This document shows, in pieces, positions 34,801 to 42,562 of a stretch of 64,000 nucleotides of DNA. The position numbers were made by a program, and so were the translations under genes. The DNA comes from Aldehydirespirator sp965116965. GTDB taxonomy: Bacteria > Actinomycetota > Acidimicrobiia > Acidimicrobiales > Aldehydirespiratoraceae. The notes below the pieces were generated by a model. It ran no database searches. It was not told where the DNA came from and saw only the letters and a list, made by a program, of their open reading frames with translations. Within the stretch, counting starts at the first letter, position 1, and each line of letters starts with the position of its first letter. The stretch is taken from the NCBI GenBank assembly GCA_965116965.1, contig OZ220743.1, positions 2,046,001 through 2,110,000 of the forward strand, given 5' to 3'.

Positions 34801-36254
34801 CCGCAGCCGTGCGGGACTACGGTCTCACCGGGAACGACTCCCGGCTGGCCATCGAGAGGGGTCTGGTGGAGGCGGAGTGGTTCCGCCCGCCCATCGATCC
34901 TGAGCGGCTGCGTGCCCTCCAGGTGCGCACCAACACCCGGGCGGCCCGCGACACCGTGCTGTGGCTGGGCCTGCTGGCGCTGTTCGGCTATCTCGCCTTC
35001 CGGGCGCTGGGAACGTGGTGGGCGGTCCCGGCCTTCGCGGCCTACGGGGCGCTGTACGGCGGGGCCGGCGACTCCCGCTGGCACGAGTGCGGCCACGGCA
35101 CCGCGTTCCGCACCAAGTGGCTCAACGACGTCGTGTACTACGTGGCCTCGTTCATGCTGCTGCGCCAACCCACGCTGTGGCGCTGGTCGCATGTGCGCCA
35201 CCACACCGACACGATCGTGGTGGGCCGCGACCCCGAGATCATGTTCCCCCGCCCGTCGTCCATGCGCAGGGTGCTCGGGGTGTACGTGCCGGTGCTGATC
35301 CTCCCCAAGGCGGTGTGGCGCACCCTCAAGCACGCCGCCGGGCGGTTCGACGACGACGCCCGGGACTTCATCCCCACCGACGAGCTGCCCAAGCTCAAAT
35401 GGGAGTCGAGGGCCTACATCGCCGTGTTGGGCGGCACCGCGGTGTGGTGCGTCGCCATCGGCTCGATCGTGCCGGCTCTGTACGTCGGGCTGCCGACGTT
35501 CTACGGAGCGTGGCTCATGGTGTTCTTCGGGGCGACGCAGCACGCCGGCCTGCGCGAGGACGTGCTCGACCACCGCTACAACTCCAGGACCGTGTACATG
35601 AACCCCGTCCTGAGGTTCCTGTACTCGAACATGAACTACCACGTCGAGCACCACATCTTCCCGACGGTGCCGTACTACGCGCTGCCGGCTCTCCATTCAG
35701 AGATCAAGGAGTACCTGGCCCCGCCGGACTCGTCGACCATCAGCGCCTACCGGCGGATCTTCTCCACATTGCGCCGCCAGTGGAGCGACCCGTCCTACGA
35801 CGATCCCCGCCCGGACGTGCCCGAAGTCTCGGGCCCGGAGCGGACCTTCGTGGACACCGGCCTCACCGCCTGGGCCGGCGACGTGCACGACGGTCTGGTG
35901 GACCTCGGTCCGGCCGAGGGCCTGAGCGCCGGGTCGGCTCGCCGGATCGACCGGGGCGACGCCACCTACGCGCTGTACCGGCTCGACCCGGACGACATCG
36001 AACCCGATGACCTCGGTGGCGAATTCGTGCTGAGCGACGGGCTGTGCACCCACGGACAGGCCCACCTGGCCGAGGGAGCGGTGCTCGACTGCATGGTCGA
36101 GTGCCCCAAGCACAACGGCTGCTTCGACCTGCGCACCGGGGAGGCGCTGCGCTATCCCGCCACCGAGCCCATCACCCTCTACGACGTAGCGCTCCGCAAC
36201 GGCCGCGTGGTCTCGCGGCTGGAGCCCCTCGCGCCGGCGGACACGGCGCGGTGA
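34797..36254 (+). CDS. Membrane di-iron desaturase/hydroxylase fused to a Rieske [2Fe-2S] ferredoxin (MocD-MocE-like)
   Basis: The 485-aa protein starts at a GTG overlapping the SDR stop. Residues 50-330 form a fatty-acid-desaturase-type membrane domain with three His boxes: HECGH at 96, HVRHH at 132 and HVEHH at 282. Several hydrophobic segments surround them. The C-terminal ~90 residues are a Rieske ferredoxin with CTH (417-419) and CPKH (436-439). In rhizobial rhizopine catabolism MocD (desaturase/hydroxylase-like), MocE (Rieske ferredoxin) and a reductase MocF demethylate 3-O-methyl-scyllo-inosamine. Here the first two are in one chain inside an inositol cluster, so O-demethylation of a methylated inositol compound is the leading hypothesis. 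No reductase gene is in the window. Confidence 0.8.
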   Translation: MTAAVRDYGLTGNDSRLAIERGLVEAEWFRPPIDPERLRALQVRTNTRAARDTVLWLGLLALFGYLAFRALGTWWAVPAFAAYGALYGGAGDSRWHECGHGTAFRTKWLNDVVYYVASFMLLRQPTLWRWSHVRHHTDTIVVGRDPEIMFPRPSSMRRVLGVYVPVLILPKAVWRTLKHAAGRFDDDARDFIPTDELPKLKWESRAYIAVLGGTAVWCVAIGSIVPALYVGLPTFYGAWLMVFFGATQHAGLREDVLDHRYNSRTVYMNPVLRFLYSNMNYHVEHHIFPTVPYYALPALHSEIKEYLAPPDSSTISAYRRIFSTLRRQWSDPSYDDPRPDVPEVSGPERTFVDTGLTAWAGDVHDGLVDLGPAEGLSAGSARRIDRGDATYALYRLDPDDIEPDDLGGEFVLSDGLCTHGQAHLAEGAVLDCMVECPKHNGCFDLRTGEALRYPATEPITLYDVALRNGRVVSRLEPLAPADTAR

Positions 36255-36311
36255 GCGGTGCAGTCCGCAAAGGCTGGCTGGTGTCGAGCCTGAGCCGCGG
36301 GGAGCCGGCGG

Positions 36312-37322
36312 GTGAGTGACCCTGTCCGCGTCGGGCTGCTCGGCTGCGGGCGCATCGGCTCGATGCATGCCGAGCTGGTGTCCCGCCGGGTGCCGGGGAC
36401 GGACCTGGTAGGAGTCTACGACGTGTTCGATGATGCAGCCGCCGGGGTCGCTGAAGCGTTCGGCGCCCGCCACGCGTCGAGCGCGGCCGAACTCATCGAG
36501 GCGGACGACGTGGACGCGGTGGCGATATGCAGCTCTACCGACACCCACATCGACCTGCTGGTGGAGGCGGCCGCCGCGGGCAAGCCCGCCTTCGTCGAGA
36601 AGCCGCTCTCGTTGGACCTGGCCGAGGTGGACCGGGGCATCGCGGCGGCCACCGAGGCCGGCATCGCGGTGCAGGTGGGCTTCAACCGCCGCTTCGACGC
36701 CGCCCACCGCAATGTGCGCGACCGGGTGGCCGCAGGCGATGTGGGCGACGTGCATCTGGTCCGCATCTCCAGCCGCGACCCCGACCCGCCGCCGATCGCC
36801 TACATCGAGGTGTCGGGCGGGATCTTCTGCGACATGACCATCCACGACTTCGACATGGCCCGGTTCGTGACCGGCAGCGACGCGGTCGAGGTGTACGCCA
36901 CCGGGGGAGTGAGGGTGGATCCGGCCATCGGCGAGGCCGGCGACCTGGATACGGCCGTGGTGGTGGTGACCCACGCCAACGGCGCCATCACCACCATCGA
37001 CAACAGCCGCCGGGCCGTCTACGGCTACGACCAGCGGCTGGAGGCGTTCGGATCCGAGGGGATGGCCTGCTCGGAGAATCCGCCTTCGGCCACGGCGCAG
37101 TACTGGGATGGGGACGGCTCGCACGGCCCGCCGCTGCCGTACTTCTTCCTGGATCGCTACATCCCGTCGTACCTGGCCGAGTGGGACGCCTTCGTGGCCA
37201 CGGTCGGCGGCGCGCCGTCGCCGGTGAACCTGGCCGACGGCCGGGCCCCGCTGGTGATGGGCCTGGCCGCTTGGAAGTCGGTCCGCGAGGGCCGCCCGGT
37301 CGCCATCTCGGAGATCGGCTGA
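36312..37322 (+). CDS. iolG: Inositol 2-dehydrogenase-like oxidoreductase (IolG)
   Basis: A 336-aa Gfo/Idh/MocA protein much closer to IolG than the one at 30.6 kb. It has VGLLGCGRIGSMHAELVSRR, FVEKPLSLDLAEVDRG, QVGFNRRFDAAHRNVRDRV and FCDMTIHDFDMARFV, the last containing the catalytic Asp-X3-His pattern of IolG. It should oxidise myo-inositol (or an isomer) to the 2-keto compound, the entry step of the iol pathway. Start is the GTG at 36312. Confidence 0.9.
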   Translation: MSDPVRVGLLGCGRIGSMHAELVSRRVPGTDLVGVYDVFDDAAAGVAEAFGARHASSAAELIEADDVDAVAICSSTDTHIDLLVEAAAAGKPAFVEKPLSLDLAEVDRGIAAATEAGIAVQVGFNRRFDAAHRNVRDRVAAGDVGDVHLVRISSRDPDPPPIAYIEVSGGIFCDMTIHDFDMARFVTGSDAVEVYATGGVRVDPAIGEAGDLDTAVVVVTHANGAITTIDNSRRAVYGYDQRLEAFGSEGMACSENPPSATAQYWDGDGSHGPPLPYFFLDRYIPSYLAEWDAFVATVGGAPSPVNLADGRAPLVMGLAAWKSVREGRPVAISEIG

Positions 37323-37353
37323 CCGCCCATGCGATCCGCCTGCACCCCATCCC

Positions 37354-37476
37354 GGAATTGGCAGCGTTGTGCACGGTATGCGTGCGTTTTGCTGCCAGTT
37401 CGGGATGCGGGTGTGGGGCTTGCTGGAATTGGCAGCGTTGTGCACGGTATGCGTGCGTTTTGCTGCCAGTTCGGGA
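37354..37476 (+). repeat. Two 52-bp direct repeats, each an inverted repeat
   Basis: Two 52-nt copies (37354-37405 and 37425-37476), identical as far as I can read, are separated by 19 nt. Each begins GGAATTGGCAGCGTTGTGCA and ends TTTTGCTGCCAGTTCGGGA. Within each, AATTGGCAGC pairs with GCTGCCAGTT to form a hairpin with a 25-nt loop. They sit between iolG and the RmlD-like gene. Confidence 0.9.
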
Positions 37477-37487
37477 CGAGCGGGTAG

Positions 37488-38465
37488 GTGGGGCAGGCCG
37501 TGAGGGCCTATGTGACCGGGGGCACCGGCTTCGTCGGGTCGAACATCGTCAAGGTGTTCTCCGAGCGCCACGGCGCCGAGGTGCACTGCCCGGTCCACCG
37601 GTTCGTCCCCACCGATGTCGGCGGGTTCACCACCGAGCGCCTCGACCTGCTCGACAACGAAGCCGTATTGGCCAGCGTGGCCGCCTTCGGGCCCGATGTC
37701 ATCGTGCACTCGATGATCCTCAACGACTTCGCGGCCATGTATGCCGACCGGGACTTGGCCTGGCGTAGCTTCGTCGGCACCACCGAGACCCTGGCCCGAG
37801 CGGCCGACGACGTGGGGGCCAAGCTGATCCTGGTGTCCACCGACTGGGTGTTCGACGGCACCCAGGCCGGCGCCGACGAGGACACCCCACCCAACCCCGT
37901 CAACATCTACGGCGTGCTCAAGATGGCCAGCGAGCAGGCCGCCATGCTGAGCGCGGAACGGGCCGCGGTGGCTCGGGTGTCGGCGGTCAGCGGCATGCAC
38001 TGGATGCGCGACCACACGCCCCGGGTGCAGGACGGCGGCTTCGGATACTTCGTCACCTCGATAGTCGGCGCGCTGGAGGCTGGAGAGCTCTTCGCGGTGT
38101 GGGAGGCCGACAACATCAACATGGTGGCTTCGCCGTCGCTGGCCAGCGAGTGCGCCGAGGTCATGTGGCGCATCGCGGCCGACCCGGCCGCCGTAGGGGT
38201 CTTCCATTGCTGCGGCGCCGAATCGGCGGGTCGTATGGAGTTGGCCCGCATGGCCTGCGATGTCTTCGACTTGGACCCGGCGCTGCTCCATTCGACGGTG
38301 CCCGACACCGGCGCGGTGGGAGCCGTGGGCGAGTTCCCTATCCCGTATGACACCAGCCTCACCGTGCGGCGTACCAGGGAGGTCCTCGGCTACGAACCGC
38401 CCGATATCCGTGAGCTGCTGACCCGATTCCGACACGAGCGCTCCACCGGTGCCCTCGCCTACTGA
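37488..38465 (+). CDS. RmlD-like NAD(P)-dependent sugar reductase/epimerase
   Basis: A 325-aa extended SDR. It has VTGGTGFVGSNIVKVF, STDWVFDGTQ (the STDxVFDG motif of dTDP-4-dehydrorhamnose reductases) and YGVLK (catalytic Tyr/Lys). C-terminal blocks include HCCGAESAGRMELARMACDVF. Start is GTG at 37488, or GTG at 37500 just before the Rossmann motif. There are no other dTDP-sugar genes here, so a role in the inositol-derivative pathway rather than rhamnose synthesis is inferred. Hairpin-forming repeats flank the gene on both sides. Confidence 0.8.
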   Translation: MGQAVRAYVTGGTGFVGSNIVKVFSERHGAEVHCPVHRFVPTDVGGFTTERLDLLDNEAVLASVAAFGPDVIVHSMILNDFAAMYADRDLAWRSFVGTTETLARAADDVGAKLILVSTDWVFDGTQAGADEDTPPNPVNIYGVLKMASEQAAMLSAERAAVARVSAVSGMHWMRDHTPRVQDGGFGYFVTSIVGALEAGELFAVWEADNINMVASPSLASECAEVMWRIAADPAAVGVFHCCGAESAGRMELARMACDVFDLDPALLHSTVPDTGAVGAVGEFPIPYDTSLTVRRTREVLGYEPPDIRELLTRFRHERSTGALAY

Positions 38466-38466
38466 T

Positions 38467-38569
38467 TCTCGGGTCGGTTTTGGGCGTATGCCACAGGTTT
38501 TCGACCCGAGATTTTGCCCGTCGATTCTCGGATTGGTTTGCTGTGTTGAATGCAGTCGCCCAACCCGAG
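38467..38569 (+). repeat. Two consecutive hairpin-forming inverted repeats
   Basis: TCTCGGGTCG (38467) pairs with CGACCCGAGA (38502). A related copy follows with CTCGGATTGG (38527) against CCAACCCGAG (38560), 9 of 10 matching. Both start with GATTCTCGG and contain GGTTT. They lie just after the RmlD-like gene and before iolB and may terminate or process the mRNA. Confidence 0.7.
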
Positions 38570-38600
38570 GTTGTCGCCCGCTGATGCCGGAGGCCGCAAC

Positions 38601-39464
38601 ATGACCAGTTCGTCGCTAATCCATCCGACCGGCGGGCCGGGACGGATCCTCCATGTGACGCCTGAGTCCGCCGGCTGGGGCCATGTGGAGTTCGGGGTGG
38701 TCGAGGTGAACCCGGACGCGCCGTGGTCGGGCATGGCGGCGGACCGCGAGACCGCCATAGTGCCGCTGGCCGGCGAAGGCCGGGTGGTGGTCGGCGACGG
38801 CGACTTAGAGGTCGAGTTGAGCCGGGAGTCGGTGTTCACCGAGATGGCCAGCATCGTCTACCTGCCTCCGGGGATGCCGTACCGGATCGAATCCGAGACC
38901 GGGCTGCAGGCGTCGGTGGGTTCAGCTCCGGCCGAGGGCCGCTACCCCGTGCGGGTCTTCGAGCCGTCGGAGATGCGTATCGAGATCCGGGGCGGCGGTC
39001 AGGCCTACCGCCAGGTGGTCCACTCGCTGTCCCATCCGCTGCCGGCCGAGCGGCTGATCCTCTACGAGGTGTACGTGCCCCGGGGCACTTGGTCGGGGTG
39101 GCCGCCGCACTGCCACGACGGCCGGGACGGCTCGCCCTACCTGGAGGAGGTCTACTACTTCCGCCTCGACCGGCCCGAGGGCTACGCCATCCACCGCAAC
39201 TGGCGGGATGACGAGGACTACGACGACGCCATGGTGGTGCGCGACGGCGATGTGGCGCTGGTGCCCAAGGGCTACCACACCTCGGTGGCCTGTCCCGGCT
39301 CCAACATGTACTTCCTGAACTACCTAGCGGGCGAGCTGCAGGACGACGAGCGCCGCACGCCCCCGTGCTTCATGGCTGAGCACACCTGGATCGAGTCCGA
39401 CTGGACGGCGGGGGAGTGGGGCCTGCCGGTGGTGACCCCGGACGGCCCCGGAGCCGGGTCGTGA
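38601..39464 (+). CDS. iolB: 5-deoxy-glucuronate isomerase IolB
   Basis: IolB converts 5-deoxy-glucuronate to 2-deoxy-5-keto-gluconate, the IolC substrate. The 287-aa bicupin has the family segments LAGEGRVVVG, SIVYLPPGMPYRIE, VYVPRGTWSGWPPHCHDG (metal-binding His) and YLEEVYYFRLDRPEGYAIH, ending EHTWIESDWTAG. The ATG at 38601 follows GGAGG. An in-frame ATG at 38550 lies in the hairpin region and was rejected. Confidence 0.94.
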   Translation: MTSSSLIHPTGGPGRILHVTPESAGWGHVEFGVVEVNPDAPWSGMAADRETAIVPLAGEGRVVVGDGDLEVELSRESVFTEMASIVYLPPGMPYRIESETGLQASVGSAPAEGRYPVRVFEPSEMRIEIRGGGQAYRQVVHSLSHPLPAERLILYEVYVPRGTWSGWPPHCHDGRDGSPYLEEVYYFRLDRPEGYAIHRNWRDDEDYDDAMVVRDGDVALVPKGYHTSVACPGSNMYFLNYLAGELQDDERRTPPCFMAEHTWIESDWTAGEWGLPVVTPDGPGAGS

Positions 39465-39500
39465 GCCCGGCGCGACCCCGGGTGCGGGACCGGTGATCCC

Positions 39501-40349
39501 ATGAGCCTGGAGGGCATCTCTGAGCAGGGGCGCTTCGGGGTGCTGGCCATCGACCACCGCGACTCGCTGCGGGCTGTCCTGGCTCCCGATGATCAGGAGT
39601 CCGTCAGCGCAGGTGATATCACCGGTCTGAAGCGCGATCTGGTGGGGGCTCTGGCTGGGGCCGCCACCGGGGTGATGCTGGAGCCCGAGTACTCGATCCC
39701 GCAGTTGCTCGATGGCACGCTTCCCGCCGGGATGGGGTTCACCGCCGCGCTGGAGGCCCAGGGCTACGCAGCCGACCCGGAGGCCGCCCCCGCCCGGATC
39801 CTGGAGGGCTGGTCGGTGGAGGCGGCCGCTGCCAGCGGGGCCTCCGCCGCCAAGCTCCTGGTGCTGTACCGGCCGGATCGCCCCCATGGGGCGGCCCAGG
39901 AGCGGGTGGCGGCCGAGATCCTCGCTGAGTGCCGCCGGGTGGGGATCCCTCTGGTGCTGGAGCCGCTGTTCTACGGGCTGGCCGACCCCGGCGCCCGCCG
40001 CGCCCTGGTGATCGAGACGGTCGAGCGCTTCGCGGCCATGGACCCCCACCTGCTCAAACTGCCCTTCCCGGTAGACCCGACCCACGAACGAGACCGGTCC
40101 GTGTGGGCCGAGGCGTGCGCCGAGATCACCGAGCGCTGCCACATGCCGTGGACGCTGCTGTCGGGCGGCGGCAACTTCGAGTCCTACCGTGATCAGGTGG
40201 CCGCGGCTGTGGCCGCGGGCTGCTCCGGCTTCATGGCCGGCCGGGCCCTCTGGGGCGAGGCCGCCTTGGCGCCTCCATCTGAGCGACCCACGATCATCTC
40301 CGACCTGGTCGCCCCCCGCCTAGCCGAGCTTCGCAGCTTGCTCAGCTAG
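39501..40349 (+). CDS. LacD/DUF2090-like class I aldolase (probable DKGP aldolase)
   Basis: A 282-aa TIM-barrel protein of the LacD/YihT-like aldolase group. It has FGVLAIDHRDSLRAVL, GVMLEPEYSIPQLL and the probable Schiff-base Lys118 in AAKLLVLYRPD. LVLEPLFYG and WTLLSGGGNFE follow. In inositol catabolism 6-phospho-5-dehydro-2-deoxygluconate must be cleaved to DHAP and malonate semialdehyde. No class II IolJ is present, so this protein is the natural candidate. It follows iolB and ends the co-directional cluster. Confidence 0.8.
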   Translation: MSLEGISEQGRFGVLAIDHRDSLRAVLAPDDQESVSAGDITGLKRDLVGALAGAATGVMLEPEYSIPQLLDGTLPAGMGFTAALEAQGYAADPEAAPARILEGWSVEAAAASGASAAKLLVLYRPDRPHGAAQERVAAEILAECRRVGIPLVLEPLFYGLADPGARRALVIETVERFAAMDPHLLKLPFPVDPTHERDRSVWAEACAEITERCHMPWTLLSGGGNFESYRDQVAAAVAAGCSGFMAGRALWGEAALAPPSERPTIISDLVAPRLAELRSLLS

Positions 40350-40398
40350 CCGCGCCTCCGGGCCTTCGGGCTGGCCGGCGCTCCTAGAGTGGCGGTCT

Positions 40399-41025
40399 GT
40401 GAGCACTGGCGCTGAACGTCTGGATGCCGGCCGCGGCGCGACGTGGGCAGCCATGGCAATGAAGGCGGCGCTGGCGCTGGCCTTCGTGGTGGCGTTGACA
40501 GTGCCGCTCGATCAGCTCGAGGGCAAGGGCATGGCCTTCAGGTTTCCGCTGTTCATGTTGTCGGCCGCGATCGTGCCGCTGGCGTGGAGGCGGCGGTTCT
40601 CGCCGTATCCGGCCACCGCGGACGTGCTGGTGGTGGCACCCTTCCTGCTGGACACTCTCGGCAATCTGGTCGGGCTCTACGACGCTTACGACGTCACCGA
40701 CGACGTGCTGCACACCGTCAACTGGATACTCCTGGTGGCGGCGTTCCACGCCTGGCGCTTCCGCCGGGGCGGCTCCGCGGCAGCGATGTCCGGCCGCGAC
40801 GCCTGGCTGCTGGGGGCGGGCATCGGCGCGCTGGCCATCGTGGGCTGGGAGATCGCGGAGTGGATCGTGGCCGAGACCGGCGCCGGCGGCGGGCTGGCCC
40901 TCACCTACGGCGACACTGTCGGCGACCTGGCCCTCTCCACCGCCGGCGGCATGGTCGGCTCCTGGCTAGGCGTCCGCTACCTCGGCGACGGCGCTGTGCC
41001 GTCAGGCCCCACCGACCTTGGCTAG
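40399..41025 (+). CDS. Multi-pass membrane protein, DUF2238-like
   Basis: A 208-aa protein with about five or six hydrophobic segments. WEIAEWIV and LTYGDTVGDLALS recall the WE..E and Y.DT..DL pattern of DUF2238/YjdF membrane proteins. The function is unknown. GTG at 40399 lies 8 nt after TAGAGT, so the transcript is probably leaderless and separate from the inositol operon. Confidence 0.7.
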   Translation: MSTGAERLDAGRGATWAAMAMKAALALAFVVALTVPLDQLEGKGMAFRFPLFMLSAAIVPLAWRRRFSPYPATADVLVVAPFLLDTLGNLVGLYDAYDVTDDVLHTVNWILLVAAFHAWRFRRGGSAAAMSGRDAWLLGAGIGALAIVGWEIAEWIVAETGAGGGLALTYGDTVGDLALSTAGGMVGSWLGVRYLGDGAVPSGPTDLG

Positions 41026-41056
41026 CGGCCGGGCTCCGTAGATCGCCAAGTGCTTC

Positions 41057-41407
41057 TCACTTCGGAATGCGTAGTCCCAGCGCCTTCTCCAGGTTCGAGA
41101 GGTACTCGGCGTAGGCCCGCCGCCCGGACACCGTCGCCTGCAGCCAGGTGCGGGGCTTGGCGCCCTCGAACTCCTTGGTGATGGTCAGGAACCCGGCGGC
41201 CTCGAGCTTTCGCAGGTGGATCGTCTGGTTCCCGCCGGTCAGCCCCAGGGTCTGCTGGATGAACCCGTAGGCCAACCGGTCCGCCTCCGGAACCGAGACC
41301 AGCAACGTCATGATCCTCAGCCGGGCCGGCTGATGAATGGTCTCGTCGAGTACGACCCCGTCCCCGGCGGGGGAGACCTCGTCGCTCACGGGCCGCTCAC
41401 CATTCAC
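41057..41407 (-). CDS. Winged-helix transcriptional regulator
   Basis: A 116-aa MarR/ArsR-like winged-helix protein (HTH_27 type). It has ETIHQPARLRIMTLLVSV, the recognition region LGLTGGNQTIHLRKLEAAGFLTI and a wing ending in LQATVSGRRAYAEYLSNLEKAL. Its GTG start lies 11 bases inside the upstream membrane-protein gene, so the two form an operon. It probably represses that operon through the palindromes at 42059-42082. Confidence 0.85.
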   Translation of the reverse strand: MNGERPVSDEVSPAGDGVVLDETIHQPARLRIMTLLVSVPEADRLAYGFIQQTLGLTGGNQTIHLRKLEAAGFLTITKEFEGAKPRTWLQATVSGRRAYAEYLSNLEKALGLRIPK

Positions 41408-42038
41408 CGGTCCTGCGTATCCATAGGAACGTGAGACCGAACGTCACCAGGCTCAACACGCCAGTCACGCCCAGTGCCGCATCGCCCAGCAGGTAGTGCG
41501 GGACGAAGAAGACGACCGCGAAGCCGGCGCCTGCAAGGGCTATCACCGCCCGGGTCATTATCCCGAACAGGATGTACCCCAGGGCCACAAAGGCGGCGAT
41601 CGAGGCTGTCAGGGTCTTGCCGCCGTCCGCGTTCGGGTCGTCCAACACTCCTGCGACTCCCAGTATGAGGAACATCGCCACGACCATCGTGACGAAGAAG
41701 AGGCACACACGGATTCCGGCCCGGCGACCGGCGGCACCGTATGAGAGGCGTCGGCTGGCACGGCTTCCGATGATGCCGCTTGAGACCCCTCCGACAGGCC
41801 CTAGAACCCACCACAGGGGTGCCGGGAACCACGGATGCTGCTCAGCGAAGTCTGGTGCCAGTTCGTAGACGCCGTACATGGTGAGGTAGCCCACGGCCAG
41901 GATCACGCCCCACATCAGCAGGATCGTCGCCATCCCGGCCACGTACATGGAACTCCGGACGTTGTCCATCGTGGCGTGGATGGACTGCCAGCTCTCTTCG
42001 GCGGTCAGGGCGTCTGCGCCCTCATCGAATGTCTCCAC
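41397..42038 (-). CDS. Membrane protein co-transcribed with a winged-helix regulator
   Basis: A 213-aa protein with a soluble N-terminal ~30 residues and five or six hydrophobic helices (YVAGMATILLMWGVILAVGY, VCLFFVTMVVAMFLILGVAGV and others). The pairing of a small winged-helix regulator with an integral membrane protein is common in bacteria, but the function is unknown. The N-terminal extension before the first helix resembles the cytoplasmic leader seen in other such partners. Confidence 0.75.
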   Translation of the reverse strand: METFDEGADALTAEESWQSIHATMDNVRSSMYVAGMATILLMWGVILAVGYLTMYGVYELAPDFAEQHPWFPAPLWWVLGPVGGVSSGIIGSRASRRLSYGAAGRRAGIRVCLFFVTMVVAMFLILGVAGVLDDPNADGGKTLTASIAAFVALGYILFGIMTRAVIALAGAGFAVVFFVPHYLLGDAALGVTGVLSLVTFGLTFLWIRRTGEW

Positions 42039-42058
42039 TTGCTCCGCCTCCCGCAGAT

Positions 42059-42082
42059 AGTTTGTATTGCAAACTAGTTTGC
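42059..42082. promoter_or_regulatory. Overlapping palindromes, probable operator of the winged-helix regulator operon
   Basis: AGTTTG-TATTG-CAAACT (42059-42075) overlaps the perfect palindrome GCAAACTAGTTTGC (42069-42082), giving three GTTTG half-sites. The site lies 20 nt upstream of the start of the membrane protein-regulator operon in otherwise GC-rich DNA. Confidence 0.7.
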
Positions 42083-42118
42083 ACTAACAGGAGAGCTGTG
42101 TCAAGTACTTGTTGGGAA

Positions 42119-42478
42119 CTAGCCGTTGGCGCCGGTCGCGTTCGGTGGTGTGGGGCCGATGCCCATGTGGCCCTCTATGCGGGCCAGCCGCTCGCGGGTG
42201 TCGGTGAGGCTGCCGGTGACCTCTTTGTGGTTCTTCTCGGTGATGCGGCGGTGCTCTGCGAAGTCCTGGAGTAGGTGCTGGTGGCTGGCCTCGAGGACTG
42301 TCGTCCGGGAGGCGAGGTCCCGCAGGGCTTCGGTGTTCTCGTCCAGCTTGTCGTTCAACTCGTCGCGTGTCTTGGCCCCCTCCCGGCGCTGTTCGTGGAT
42401 GCTCCCAAGCACGGCGACGAACGTCGCAGCGACAATGGTGATCAGCGCGGCGTTCATCGTGAGGAGTGCGGCCTCCAT
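42119..42478 (-). CDS. Small membrane-anchored coiled-coil protein
   Basis: The 119-aa protein from the ATG at 42478 has one N-terminal hydrophobic helix (AALITIVAATFVAVLGSI). A charged, heptad-like coiled coil follows (residues about 30-105), then a short Gly/Pro tail. The frame allows an ATG at 42526 adding 16 residues. This is the usual shape of small single-span anchors or holin-like proteins; I cannot name a family. Confidence 0.6.
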   Translation of the reverse strand: MEAALLTMNAALITIVAATFVAVLGSIHEQRREGAKTRDELNDKLDENTEALRDLASRTTVLEASHQHLLQDFAEHRRITEKNHKEVTGSLTDTRERLARIEGHMGIGPTPPNATGANG

Positions 42479-42562
42479 GCCTGGGACAATATACGCAAAC
42501 CACAACCATTGCAACTGTAATATCACAGAATATATTGAAGCGTCAGGATCCCGGAAGGAACG

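Noticed and set aside
35697..38435. 912-codon minus-strand frame opposite the desaturase 3' end, iolG and the RmlD-like gene
   Set aside because: The plus strand carries well-conserved enzymes throughout; the antisense translation has no recognisable domain.
42119..42526. Small coiled-coil protein as a phage holin or spanin
   Set aside because: One membrane helix plus coiled coil is not specific, and no phage genes are nearby.
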